Below are positions 9,313-18,023 of a stretch of 64,000 bases of DNA, piece by piece (position 1 is the stretch's first letter; every line of letters begins with the position of its first letter). The notes beneath the pieces were generated by a model. It made no database searches. It had not been told where the DNA came from and saw nothing but the letters and a program-made list of their open reading frames with translations. The DNA is taken from contig NZ_CP036164.1 of assembly GCF_004295485.1 (NCBI RefSeq), positions 3,038,001-3,102,000 of the forward strand. Reading direction: 5' to 3'. The position numbers were made by a program, and so were the translations under genes. This DNA comes from Janibacter limosus (GTDB taxonomy: Bacteria; Actinomycetota; Actinomycetes; Actinomycetales; Dermatophilaceae).

Positions 9313-11055
9313 ATGATGACGACGCTCGCCGCACTACCCACCGCGTTCCAACCCGAGATCTCACCCGTGGCCGACAGCCTCGCGATCTCCGCCCTCGTGG
9401 CCCTGCTCCCCCTCGTGACGATCTTCGTCACGCTCGGCGTCCTGAAGTGGAAGGCCCACTGGGCCGGTCTCTCAGCAGTCGCCGTCGCCATCCTCGTGGC
9501 CGTCATCTTCTTCAAGATGCCGATCACCCTCGCGGGACTCGCCGCGACCGAGGGAGCAGTATTCGGCCTCTTCCCCATCATGTGGATCGTCTTCACGGCG
9601 ATCGTCCTCTACCAGGTCACGGTGCGCTCGGGGCACTTCGAGGACCTGCGTGCGACCTTCCGGCTGATCTCTGACGACCCGCGCATCCAGGCGATCATCA
9701 TCGCCTTCTGCTTCGGTGCCCTCCTCGAGGCCCTCGCCGGCTTCGGAGCCCCGGTGGCCATCACCGGCGTCATGCTCATGGCCGTCGGCTTCGCCCCCCT
9801 TCGCGCCGCCACGGTCGTGCTGCTCGCCAACACCGCCCCGGTCGCCTTCGGCGCCATCGCCATCCCGATCATCACCGCCGGCAACCTCACCGGGATCCCC
9901 TACCAGGAGATCGGCGCCTACGTCGGCCACCAGGCCCCCGTCATCGCCGTCTTCGTCCCGCTGCTCCTCGTCTTCATGGTCGACGGGCGAAGGGGGGTCC
10001 GCCAGACCTGGCCGGCCGCCGTCGTCATCGGCATCACCTTCGCCGTCACCCAGTGGGTCTCCGCGACGTGGATCTCGGTCGAGATGACCGACATCATCGC
10101 CTCGCTCGTCTCGCTCGCCGTCGCCGTCGCCTTCCTCCGCGTCTGGCAGCCGTCCGGTGGCGACGCCGCCACCGAGTCGCTGCAGGTCGAGCGCCAGGCG
10201 CAGCTCGCCTCCGTCGGCGCAGGTGCGGGCGGATCCGGCTCGGGCAGCAGCTCCACGAGCCAGTACGAGATCACCCCCGAGGAGCTCGACGCCCAGGCCA
10301 GGGCCCTCACGCCGAAGTCGATCGCCTGGGCGATGTTCCCCTACGTCCTCGTCGTCGCCGTCTTCTCCCTGGCCAAGCTGATCCCCGCGGTCGACACCTG
10401 GCTGACCGGCACCAACGTCAAGATCCCGTGGCCCGGGCTCTCCGGTGAGGTGCTCACCCACGACGGCGTGGTCAACGGGTCCACGACCTACGGCTTCTCG
10501 TGGCTCTCCTCGCCCGGCACGATGCTCCTGGTCTGCGCCGTCATCGTCGCCCTCGCCTACGGCATCGGGTTCTCCGGCCTCATCGCCGAGATGAAGGCCG
10601 TCGCCATCCAGATGCGGTGGGCCTTCGTCACCGTCGCCTCCGTGCTCGCCCTGGCCTATGTCATGAACCTGTCCGGCCAGACGATCACCATCGGCGCCTG
10701 GATCGCCGGCACCGGCACCGCCTTCGCCTTCTTCAGCCCGCTGCTCGGCTGGATCGGCACGGCGGTCACCGGCTCGGACACCAGCGCCAACGCCCTCTTC
10801 GCCACCCTCCAGCAGAGTGCCGCCGAGCGCGCAGGCATCGACCCGACCCTGCTCGTCGCCGCCAACACCGCGGGCGGCGTCGTGGGCAAGATGATCAGCC
10901 CGCAGAACCTGACGATCGCCGCGACCGCCGTCGGGCTCGTCGGCCAGGAGTCGGCGATCCTGCGCAAGGTGCTCCCGTGGAGCGTGGGCCTGATCATCCT
11001 CATGTGCCTGCTCGTCGGCCTCCAGTCGACCGTCCTGTCCTGGATGCTCCCGTGA
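9313..11055 (+). CDS. lldP: L-lactate permease (LctP family)
   Basis: A 580-aa multi-pass inner-membrane lactate:H+ symporter. The start ATG at 9313 (second ATG at 9316) has GGAG six bases upstream; the open frame extends further 5' through the operators but that part is not protein-like. Family hallmarks include FGALLEALAGFGAPVAITGVML, TGIPYQEIGAYVGHQ and the C-terminal GSDTSANALFATLQQSAA and AANTAGGVVGKMISPQNL segments. A Gly/Ser-rich cytoplasmic loop (GAGAGGSGSGSSSTSQ) is longer than in E. coli LldP. It brings lactate in for the LutABC complex encoded just downstream. Confidence 0.95.
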   Translation: MMTTLAALPTAFQPEISPVADSLAISALVALLPLVTIFVTLGVLKWKAHWAGLSAVAVAILVAVIFFKMPITLAGLAATEGAVFGLFPIMWIVFTAIVLYQVTVRSGHFEDLRATFRLISDDPRIQAIIIAFCFGALLEALAGFGAPVAITGVMLMAVGFAPLRAATVVLLANTAPVAFGAIAIPIITAGNLTGIPYQEIGAYVGHQAPVIAVFVPLLLVFMVDGRRGVRQTWPAAVVIGITFAVTQWVSATWISVEMTDIIASLVSLAVAVAFLRVWQPSGGDAATESLQVERQAQLASVGAGAGGSGSGSSSTSQYEITPEELDAQARALTPKSIAWAMFPYVLVVAVFSLAKLIPAVDTWLTGTNVKIPWPGLSGEVLTHDGVVNGSTTYGFSWLSSPGTMLLVCAVIVALAYGIGFSGLIAEMKAVAIQMRWAFVTVASVLALAYVMNLSGQTITIGAWIAGTGTAFAFFSPLLGWIGTAVTGSDTSANALFATLQQSAAERAGIDPTLLVAANTAGGVVGKMISPQNLTIAATAVGLVGQESAILRKVLPWSVGLIILMCLLVGLQSTVLSWMLP

Positions 11056-11819
11056 CGGCGTCGACCGCTCGCACCGATCTGCGCGTCGCCCTCTTCGCCA
11101 CCTGCTTCAACGACACGATGTGGCCCGACACCCCCAAGGCGACGGTCCGGCTGCTCGACCGGCTCGGGTGCCGGGTCGAGTTCCCCATGGAGCAGGCCTG
11201 CTGCGGGCAGGTGCTCACCAACACCGGGTACGGCCGTGACGCCGTGCCGATGGTGCAGCGCTTCGCCGATGTCTTCGAGGGGTACGACGCGGTCGTCGCC
11301 CCATCGGGCTCGTGCGTCGGCTCGGTGCGCGAGCAGCACGCGACGATCGCCCGGCAGGCCGGCGAGGACCGGCTGCTCGAGCGGGTGGAGCGGGTGACCC
11401 CCAAGGTCTACGAGCTGTCGGAGTTCCTCGTCGACGTGCTCGGCGTGACCGACGTGGGCGCCTACTTCCCCCACCGGGTGACCTACCACCCGACCTGCCA
11501 CTCCCTTCGCATGCTGCGGGTCGGCGACAAGCCGCTGCAGCTGCTGCGTGCCGTCCGCGGGATCGAGCTGGTCGACCTGCCCGGCGACACGGAGTGCTGC
11601 GGCTTCGGCGGCACCTTCGCGATGAAGAACGCGGACGTCTCCGTGGCGATGGGCGCCGACAAGTGCCGCAACGTCTGCTCCACCGGCGCCGAGGTGGTCG
11701 TCGCCAGCGACAACTCGTGCCTCGCCCAGATCGGCGGGATGCTCGACCGGCAGCGGTCGGGGATCCGGCAGATGCACCTGGCAGAGATCCTGGCATCGAC
11801 GGAGGAGGACCCCTCATGA
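11052..11819 (+). CDS. lutA: Lactate utilisation protein A (Fe-S oxidoreductase)
   Basis: A 255-aa CCG-domain protein (LldE/LutA) of the L-lactate dehydrogenase complex LutABC, which oxidises lactate to pyruvate. Two cysteine-rich CCG motifs are visible (EQACCGQ and DTECCGFGGTF), with PTCHSLRML between them. The GTG start at 11052 overlaps the lldP stop (GTGA), so translation is coupled. The stop codon overlaps the ATG of lutB. Confidence 0.94.
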   Translation: MTASTARTDLRVALFATCFNDTMWPDTPKATVRLLDRLGCRVEFPMEQACCGQVLTNTGYGRDAVPMVQRFADVFEGYDAVVAPSGSCVGSVREQHATIARQAGEDRLLERVERVTPKVYELSEFLVDVLGVTDVGAYFPHRVTYHPTCHSLRMLRVGDKPLQLLRAVRGIELVDLPGDTECCGFGGTFAMKNADVSVAMGADKCRNVCSTGAEVVVASDNSCLAQIGGMLDRQRSGIRQMHLAEILASTEEDPS

Positions 11820-13285
11820 GCACGCACACGCACGGTGGCCCGGTCCAGGAGACCTCGGCGACCTTCATCGGGATGCCGGCCTTCCCCGAGGCGGCCCGCG
11901 AGGCACTGGCCAACACCCAGCAGCGCAAGAACCTGCGCCACGCGACGCACACGATCCGTGAGAAGCGCGCCGCGGTCGTCGCCGAGCTGCCGGCGTGGGA
12001 GGCCCTGCGCGTCGCCGGCGCCGACGCCAAGGACGAGGCGCTGACCCACCTCGCCGACTACCTCGAGCAGCTCGAGGGGGCACTGACCGCCAACGGCGCG
12101 ACCGTCCACTGGGCCCGCGACGCGGTCGAGGCCAACCGGATCGCGCTGGAGATCGTGCGCGCCAAGGAGGTCGAGGAGGTCGTCAAGGTCAAGTCGATGG
12201 TGACCCAGGAGATCGAGCTCAACGAGGCGCTCGAGGAGGCCGGGATCCACGCGTGGGAGACCGACCTCGCCGAGCTGATCGTGCAGCTCGGTCACGACCG
12301 GCCGAGCCACATCCTCGTCCCGGCGATCCACCGCAACCGCAGCGAGATCCGCGAGATCTTCATGCGCGAGATGGCCAAGGTCGGGCGCCCCGCGCCCGAG
12401 GACCTCACCGACGACCCGGCCCGCCTGGCCGAGGCCGCGCGGCTGCACCTGCGGGAGAAGTTCCTGCGGGCCAAGGTCGGTGTCTCGGGGGCCAACTTCG
12501 CCATCGCGGACACCGGCACGCTCGTCGTCGTCGAGTCCGAGGGCAACGGCCGGATGTGCCTGACCCTGCCCGAGACCCTGATCTCGGTCGTGGGGATCGA
12601 GAAGGTGCTGCCGACCTGGGACGACCTCGCCCCGATGATGCAGCTGCTCCCCCGGTCCAGCACCGGTGAGCGGATGAACCCATACACGACGATGTGGACC
12701 GGCGCGCACGACGGTGACGGGCCCCAGGACGTGCACGTCATCCTGCTCGACAACGGCCGCAGCCACGTCCTCGCCGACACCGTCGGCCGTGAGGCCCTGC
12801 GCTGCATCCGCTGCTCGGCGTGCCTCAACGTCTGCCCGGTCTACGAGCGGGCCGGCGGGCACGCCTACGGCTCGGTCTACCCGGGCCCGATCGGTGCCGT
12901 GCTCAACCCGCAGCTGCGCGGCACGACGAGCGAGGTCGACAAGTCGCTGCCCTATGCCTCGAGCCTGTGCGGGGCGTGCTTCGACGCCTGCCCGGTGCGG
13001 ATCAACATCCCCGAGCTGCTCGTCGAGCTGCGGGGACGCGTGACCGCCGAGGGCGGCCACCCGGCGGAGTCCGCCGCGATGAAGGCCGCCGCGTGGGTGC
13101 TGTCCGACCCCAAGCGGCTCGCCGGCGCGCAGAAGGCCGCCGGTCTCGCCGGGCGGGTCATCGGCGACCGGACGATCCGCACGGTCCCGGGCCTGGGCGC
13201 CTGGACCAGTGCCCGCGACGTGCCGACACCACCCACCGAGTCCTTCCGCCAGTGGTGGGCTCGCGAGCGAGGGGATGACCGATGA
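11816..13285 (+). CDS. lutB: Lactate utilisation protein B (ferredoxin-like iron-sulfur protein)
   Basis: A 489-aa LutB/LldF protein: an N-terminal LUD domain, then two [4Fe-4S] motifs CIRCSACLNVCPVY and CGACFDACPV, and a C-terminal helical region. It carries electrons within the LutABC lactate oxidase complex. ATG 11816 overlaps the lutA stop (ATGA), and the gene's own stop overlaps lutC. Confidence 0.95.
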   Translation: MSTHTHGGPVQETSATFIGMPAFPEAAREALANTQQRKNLRHATHTIREKRAAVVAELPAWEALRVAGADAKDEALTHLADYLEQLEGALTANGATVHWARDAVEANRIALEIVRAKEVEEVVKVKSMVTQEIELNEALEEAGIHAWETDLAELIVQLGHDRPSHILVPAIHRNRSEIREIFMREMAKVGRPAPEDLTDDPARLAEAARLHLREKFLRAKVGVSGANFAIADTGTLVVVESEGNGRMCLTLPETLISVVGIEKVLPTWDDLAPMMQLLPRSSTGERMNPYTTMWTGAHDGDGPQDVHVILLDNGRSHVLADTVGREALRCIRCSACLNVCPVYERAGGHAYGSVYPGPIGAVLNPQLRGTTSEVDKSLPYASSLCGACFDACPVRINIPELLVELRGRVTAEGGHPAESAAMKAAAWVLSDPKRLAGAQKAAGLAGRVIGDRTIRTVPGLGAWTSARDVPTPPTESFRQWWARERGDDR

Positions 13286-13926
13286 GTGCACGCGACGAGA
13301 TCCTGGACCGGGTCCGCGGGGCGACCGCTGACGTCACCACGTCACCGGGGTCGGCCGACCGTGAGCCGCTGGTCGACGGCGGCGCCGTCGACGCCGACGG
13401 GCTGACGCAGTTCGTCGAGATGGTCGCGGACTACCGCGCCGAGGTCGTGCGGGTGCCCGCGACCGGCCTCACCGCGGCGATCGCCACGGCCCTGCGCGAC
13501 CACGGCTGCACCAGCGCCGTCCTCCCCGAGGGGCTCGACCCCGCGTGGGTCGATGCCGTCGCGCAGGTCGCCGAGGTGCGGCGGGAGAGCGAGGCCCGCA
13601 CCCACGCCGACCTCGACGCCACCGAAGCCGTGGTCACCGCCGCCGCCCTGGGCATCGCGGTCACCGGCACGATCGTGCTCGACCACCGGGAGGACCAGGG
13701 CCGACGGGCGCTCACCCTGATCCCCGACACCCACGTGTGCGTCGTGCGCGCCGATCAGGTCGTGCGCGACGTGCCTGACGCAGTCTCGCGGCTGCGTCCG
13801 GCGAGCGGCGACGCCCGGCCGCTGACCTGGATCAGCGGACCGAGCGCCACGAGCGACATCGAGCTGCAGCGGGTCGAGGGCGTCCACGGACCCCGCACGC
13901 TCGTCATGCTCCTCGTCGAGGGCTGA
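13282..13926 (+). CDS. lutC: Lactate utilisation protein C (LUD domain)
   Basis: A 214-aa LUD-domain protein (LutC/YkgG). It contains the conserved TGTIVLDHREDQGRRALTLIPDTHVCVV core and the terminal SGPSATSDIELQRVEGVHGPRTL signature. It is the third component of the LutABC lactate-to-pyruvate complex and ends the operon at a strong hairpin. The start overlaps lutB by four bases. Confidence 0.95.
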   Translation: MSARDEILDRVRGATADVTTSPGSADREPLVDGGAVDADGLTQFVEMVADYRAEVVRVPATGLTAAIATALRDHGCTSAVLPEGLDPAWVDAVAQVAEVRRESEARTHADLDATEAVVTAAALGIAVTGTIVLDHREDQGRRALTLIPDTHVCVVRADQVVRDVPDAVSRLRPASGDARPLTWISGPSATSDIELQRVEGVHGPRTLVMLLVEG

Positions 13927-13980
13927 GCCCACGGGTCGTTGGGGCCCGAGGACGTGTGGACCCGGACCCGCGGCCGTCTG

Positions 13981-14026
13981 ATTCGAAGAAGGACCGCGAC
14001 CCACAGGTCGCGGTCCTTCTTCGAAT
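13981..14026. terminator. Perfect 21-bp stem-loop between convergent genes
   Basis: Arms 13981-14001 and 14006-14026 are perfect complements with a 4-nt CACA loop. The hairpin separates lutC (+) from the DUF4097-like gene (-), so it probably terminates both transcripts. Confidence 0.85.
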
Positions 14027-14075
14027 GGGCGCCTCCGCGGAGCCGGCAGGACACCCTGCCCTGCGGCGAAGGGGG

Positions 14076-14933
14076 TCAGCTCGGGTCGATCCGGACCGAC
14101 CCGACACCGCTCTCGACCGTGATGCGACGCGAGGAGCTGCTGTCGCTGCCGAGGTTGTTGATGACGTCCGACGCACCACCCGAGGTGTTGACGCGGTATC
14201 CCTCGGTGTCGGGCACCCGCACCGTGGCCTCACCGACGCCGACGCGCACGTCGACGCTGCGCGGGGGCTCGACGGCCTCGTAGTCGATCGCGCCCACTCC
14301 GATGTCGGCACTGACGGTGTCGGCCTCGGACTCGGTGATGGACACGTCGCCGGCGCCGACCTGGAGGTCGATGTCGCCGGTCGTGCCCTCGAGCGAGATC
14401 GTCCCGACGCCGTGCTCGATCGTCAGGTCGGTGTCGGCCGGCACGACGACGAGCCAGTCGACCCGGCACACGGTGCCCAGGCTCGGTCGCGAGCACGAGG
14501 AGGTCAGCTGGGTCGTCTCACCGGAGGCGCGCACGCTGCTCGTCGGCTTGCCCAGCCCCCAGGTGCTCGTGATGACCGCGTGGGGTCGCTCGCCCGCCTC
14601 CGCCGCGCGGAAGCGCACATCGCCCACGTCACCGGAGAAGCGCACCGCCCCGTCGGCCGTGATGGGCTGCTCGCGCGTCTGCGACTGCTTGAGCATCGGG
14701 CCGGCGAGACTGAGTCCCGCGACGAGGAGCAGCGCGAGAGTCACGAGGAGCGCGATGACCCGGATCGGGCCGACCGGCGTCCGCGACGGGGGCGTCGTCG
14801 CCGCCTCCTGCGCGGCGGCGGCACGGCGGCTCTCCCGCGCACGGGAGGCGTCGGTGCGATAGCGGTCGCGCATCTCGGGATCGGTGGGCTCGCCCGGTCG
14901 TGGCGGCCACTGGGTCATGGGTGTCGTGGACAT
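14076..14933 (-). CDS. Membrane-anchored DUF4097-like (toastrack) protein
   Basis: A 285-aa protein: a basic cytosolic N-terminus, one transmembrane helix (VIALLVTLALLLVAGLSLAG, about residues 58-77), then an extracytoplasmic domain of repeated short beta motifs (GDVRFRAAEAG, VGTISLEGTTGDIDLQVGAGDVSI, VDVRVGVGEATV) as in DUF4097/LiaF-type domains. It lies 3 bp downstream of a LuxR-type response regulator and its histidine kinase, a layout seen for LiaFSR-like envelope-stress systems, where such proteins modulate the kinase. That role is inference. Confidence 0.8.
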   Translation of the reverse strand: MSTTPMTQWPPRPGEPTDPEMRDRYRTDASRARESRRAAAAQEAATTPPSRTPVGPIRVIALLVTLALLLVAGLSLAGPMLKQSQTREQPITADGAVRFSGDVGDVRFRAAEAGERPHAVITSTWGLGKPTSSVRASGETTQLTSSCSRPSLGTVCRVDWLVVVPADTDLTIEHGVGTISLEGTTGDIDLQVGAGDVSITESEADTVSADIGVGAIDYEAVEPPRSVDVRVGVGEATVRVPDTEGYRVNTSGGASDVINNLGSDSSSSRRITVESGVGSVRIDPS

Positions 14934-14936
14934 CGG

Positions 14937-15620
14937 TCAGTCCTCCTGGTCGAGCCAGCGGAGCACGGCGAGCACACGTCGGTGGTCGCCGTCGGCCGGA
15001 GGCAGGTCGAGCTTGGTGAAGATCGAGGTCACGTGCTTCTCCACGGCCCCGTCGGAGACGTAGAGCTCCTTGCCGATCGCGGAGTTGGTGCGCCCCTGGG
15101 CCATCAGGCCGAGGACATCGCGCTCGCGTGGCGTGAGGGCGGCGAGCGGGTCGACGTTGCGCGCCCGGGTGAGCAGCTGGGTGACGACCTCGGGGTCGAG
15201 GACGGTCCCGCCGGAGGCCACGTCACGCAGTGCGGCGATGAAGTCGCTCGTGTCGGCGACGCGGTCCTTGAGGAGGTAACCCACCCCCTTCGACCTGGCC
15301 GCGACGAGCTCGGTCGCGTACTGCTCCTCGACGTACTGGGAGAGGACCATCACGGCGATGTCGGGGTGTCGCTCGCGGACGGCGAGCGCCGCGACGATGC
15401 CTTCGGAGGTGAAGGTCGGGGGCATCCGCACGTCGACCACGACGAGGTCGGGCCGGTGCTCGTCGACCGCGGCGATGAAGCTCTCGCCGTCGGGGCAGGC
15501 AGCCGCGACGTCGAAGCCGGCGGACGTCAGGAGGCGCACGATCCCGTCGCGCAGCAGCACGGAGTCCTCGGCCAGCACCACCTTGGTGGGGCTCTCGGTC
15601 TGGGTCGGGTCGGTCATCAC
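14937..15620 (-). CDS. NarL/LuxR-type response regulator
   Basis: A 227-aa two-component regulator. The receiver domain has VVLAEDSVLLRDG and a phosphoacceptor Asp at residue 63 (VVVDVRMPP). The C-terminal LuxR-type helix-turn-helix contains LTPRERDVLGLMAQGRTNSAIGKELYVSDGAVEKHVTSIF. The start overlaps the stop of the histidine kinase gene (ATGA), so the pair is translationally coupled and very probably cognate. Targets unknown; the adjacent membrane protein is a likely partner. Confidence 0.94.
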   Translation of the reverse strand: MMTDPTQTESPTKVVLAEDSVLLRDGIVRLLTSAGFDVAAACPDGESFIAAVDEHRPDLVVVDVRMPPTFTSEGIVAALAVRERHPDIAVMVLSQYVEEQYATELVAARSKGVGYLLKDRVADTSDFIAALRDVASGGTVLDPEVVTQLLTRARNVDPLAALTPRERDVLGLMAQGRTNSAIGKELYVSDGAVEKHVTSIFTKLDLPPADGDHRRVLAVLRWLDQED

Positions 15621-16903
15621 AGGCTCCGTCCGGTGCGAAGGGGGAGGGTCGCGGTCAGCGCCGTCGGTCCCCCGTCAGGGGAGGTCACCTCGAGCGTGCC
15701 GTCGACGGCGGTGACCCGCTGGCGCAGTCCGGTCAGGCCGGTCCCGAGCGTGGGGTCGGCACCTCCGCCGCCGTCGTCCGTGACGACGGCGGTGAGCCGC
15801 TCGGCGTCGGTCGTGACGACGACCTCGGCGTGCTGGGCGCCGGAGTGCTTGGCGACATTGGTCAGGGCCTCGCTGACGACGAAGTAAGCAATCGCCTCGG
15901 TCGTCGGGTCGAGTCGGCCGACGTCACGGACCTCGACGGAGACGGGCACCGCCGAGCGAGCGGCCAGGGCGGGCAGCGCCGCCTCGAGACCACGGTCGGC
16001 GAGGATCGGCGGGACGATGCCGCGGGCGACGTGGCGCATCTCGACGATCGCCTCCTTGGCCGAGCGGTGGGCCTCGTCGACGAGCTGGGCCGCGCCCTCG
16101 GGGTCGTGGCTGATGGCCTCCTTGGCCATACCGAGCGTCATCGCGATGGACACCATGCGCTGCTGCGGACCGTCGTGCAGGTCGCGCTCGATGCGGCGGC
16201 GCTCCGCCTCGACCGAGTCGACGGCCTCGCGGCGGGAGTCGGTGAGGGTGTCGACGCGGGCGGTGAGGTGCGCGACGACCTTGCGCTCGTCCCGGCCGAG
16301 CAGCCAGCGGGCCAGCATGACGTCCACCGAGGTGAGCAGGCTCGCCACGACCGGCATGAGCAGCAGCGTCACGAGGGCGACGGTCCAGGCGGACGCCAGC
16401 TCCAGCGTGCCGTCGACGCGCAGGATGCCGAAGATCGAGATGCCGTCGTCGGGCAGCCGGCTGCCGAGCAGCGGGACACCGAGGACGAGCAGTGCCTGGG
16501 CGAGCACGGCCAGGGTCAGCCAGCCGATGACGCTCCCCCACATGGCGTGCAGCGCGAGATAGGCCGTGCTGCGCCAGGAGTGCTGGTCGAGCAGGAGGCG
16601 CCGCCACAGCGGTTGGACGCGACGAGGCGGCGGGTCCACCCGGCGGCCGGTCAGCGCGACCACGCGGTGCCGCTCGGCGTGGCCGATGACGCCGCACAGC
16701 CACAGCAGCGGCACGAGCAGGACGAGGCCGACGCCGCCGGCGCTGACGAGCGCCAGCGCGACGAGCATGAGGGTGAGGAGCAGCAGCGCGGCGAAGGCGG
16801 TGAGCGTGCTCGTCGCGAGGAGCAGCACGCTGCCCCAACCGGCGAGCCAACGTCGCGGCAGGCTGGTCCGCTCCAAGGGCGGTGAGAGGGTCTGGGTGGT
16901 CAC
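15617..16903 (-). CDS. Sensor histidine kinase (HisKA_3, NarL-partner type)
   Basis: A 428-aa membrane kinase starting at GTG 16903 (VTTQTLSPPLERTSL). The N-terminal half contains about four to five hydrophobic helices with a short sensor-type architecture (PspC/DUF1707-like region GVIGHAERHRVVALTGR). The dimerisation domain has the phospho-accepting His243 in IERDLHDGPQQRMVSIA, followed by an HATPase domain (SEALTNVAKHSGA, VTDDGGGG, GTGLTGLRQRVTAVDG). It phosphorylates the regulator encoded by the overlapping downstream gene. An N-terminal extension upstream of 16903 is possible but not protein-like. Confidence 0.92.
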   Translation of the reverse strand: MTTQTLSPPLERTSLPRRWLAGWGSVLLLATSTLTAFAALLLLTLMLVALALVSAGGVGLVLLVPLLWLCGVIGHAERHRVVALTGRRVDPPPRRVQPLWRRLLLDQHSWRSTAYLALHAMWGSVIGWLTLAVLAQALLVLGVPLLGSRLPDDGISIFGILRVDGTLELASAWTVALVTLLLMPVVASLLTSVDVMLARWLLGRDERKVVAHLTARVDTLTDSRREAVDSVEAERRRIERDLHDGPQQRMVSIAMTLGMAKEAISHDPEGAAQLVDEAHRSAKEAIVEMRHVARGIVPPILADRGLEAALPALAARSAVPVSVEVRDVGRLDPTTEAIAYFVVSEALTNVAKHSGAQHAEVVVTTDAERLTAVVTDDGGGGADPTLGTGLTGLRQRVTAVDGTLEVTSPDGGPTALTATLPLRTGRSL

Positions 16904-16991
16904 GAGAACCAACCTACGGAGACGCGACCCGCGGGTCTGCCCTGCGCTCCCCCATCTCGAAGGGGGGATGTCCCCCCTTCGTCCCCGGTGG

Positions 16992-17771
16992 TCAGGCGTA
17001 CTTGCGGGCCATCTCCACGGACTGCATGACATAGCCGCCGCCGAAGATCACCGCGTGGACCATGACGGGGAAGAGCTGGTGCAGGCCGACCCGCTCCTGC
17101 CAGCCGTCCGAGAGCGGGGCCGCCTCGTCGTAGGCCGCGATGATGCGGGCGATGTGCGGCGCGGTGAAGAGGAGCAGCATCGCGAGGTCGGTCTCGGCGT
17201 GGCCGCCGTGGGCGGCCGGGTCGATGAGCACGGCGCCCTGGCGGGTCCACAGGATGTTGCCCGCCCACAGGTCTCCGTGGATGCGGGCGGGTGGTCGGCC
17301 GTCGTCGAACTCGCCGGACTCCAAGCGGGTGGCGACCCGCTCGAAGGCGTCGCCGTCGTCGGCCCACAGCCCCTTGGACTGCCCGACGCGCAGCATGTGC
17401 CGGATGCGCTGCTCGGCGAAGAAGGCGCCCCACGTCTCGCTGCCCTCGAGCGGCATCGGGATCGGGGACTCCGCAGGACCGATGAACCCGTGGCTGGACC
17501 AGCGTTCCGGCGGCGCACCGAAGGCCGGCGCACCGGCCGCGTGGGTCGCGGCGAGCGCGATGCCGAGCTCGTCCGCCTGCACATTGGTCGACGGCGCCGG
17601 GTCGTACTGCAGCAGGTCGATGTGGTCGAGGTCGACGTCCTGCAGCTCGGCGATGGTGGCGCCACCCGCGGCCTGGGCCTCGGCGAGCCAGAGCAGGCCC
17701 GCGGCCTCCCACGACGAGTAGCCACGAGGGGCTGCGGAGGTGTCCTTGCGATACGTGCGGGGCGGCTTCAC
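16992..17771 (-). CDS. Fructosamine-kinase/phosphotransferase family protein
   Basis: A 259-aa aminoglycoside-phosphotransferase-fold protein of the fructosamine-3-kinase family, proposed to phosphorylate ketoamines and so initiate protein deglycation. Visible kinase motifs are RIHGDLWAGN (catalytic loop, residues 165-172) and IDPAAHGGHAETDLA (Mg-binding, from 183), plus the family-typical FIGPAESPI and WGAFFAEQRI. The GTG start at 17771 begins VKPPRTYRKD; upstream codons run into a REP-like repeat. No strong Shine-Dalgarno is visible. Confidence 0.88.
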   Translation of the reverse strand: MKPPRTYRKDTSAAPRGYSSWEAAGLLWLAEAQAAGGATIAELQDVDLDHIDLLQYDPAPSTNVQADELGIALAATHAAGAPAFGAPPERWSSHGFIGPAESPIPMPLEGSETWGAFFAEQRIRHMLRVGQSKGLWADDGDAFERVATRLESGEFDDGRPPARIHGDLWAGNILWTRQGAVLIDPAAHGGHAETDLAMLLLFTAPHIARIIAAYDEAAPLSDGWQERVGLHQLFPVMVHAVIFGGGYVMQSVEMARKYA

Positions 17772-17800
17772 GGGGTCAAGCCTGCCACCCCCCTCCCCCG

Positions 17801-17835
17801 CTCCCTGAAGAGGTTGCGCAGCAACCGTCTCGACG
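17801..17835 (-). repeat. REP-like palindrome, copy 4 (inverted)
   Basis: CTCCCTGAAGAGGTTGC-GCA-GCAACCGTCTCGACGG: the inner GGTTGC/GCAACC hairpin is intact and the outer ends have diverged. It lies just upstream of the fructosamine-kinase start. Confidence 0.75.
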
Positions 17836-17877
17836 GACGCTCCCGCGGGCGAAGGGAGGGCCCGCCCCGTTGCCTGC

Positions 17878-17982
17878 AGGCGAAGGGAGGGCCCGCACCC
17901 GCCGAAGTCCCTTCGTTTGTCGACCACGTCGTGTTGTCGTTACGGACTTCGGCTTGATGTGTGCGGACCCTCCCTTCGCCCT
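17878..17982. repeat. Nested palindrome downstream of malic enzyme
   Basis: Outer arms 17878-17898 and 17961-17982 are near-perfect complements; inner arms 17902-17910 and 17944-17952 are perfect 9-bp complements. A third copy of the outer arm occurs directly repeated at 17847-17865. It starts 41 bp after the malic-enzyme stop, so it may be a terminator or a structured 3' region. It is the only content of the 17836-18023 gap. Confidence 0.6.
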
Positions 17983-18023
17983 CCGGCGCCAGGTCGTCGA
18001 TCGCCCGGCTGCCAGCGGGGGGT

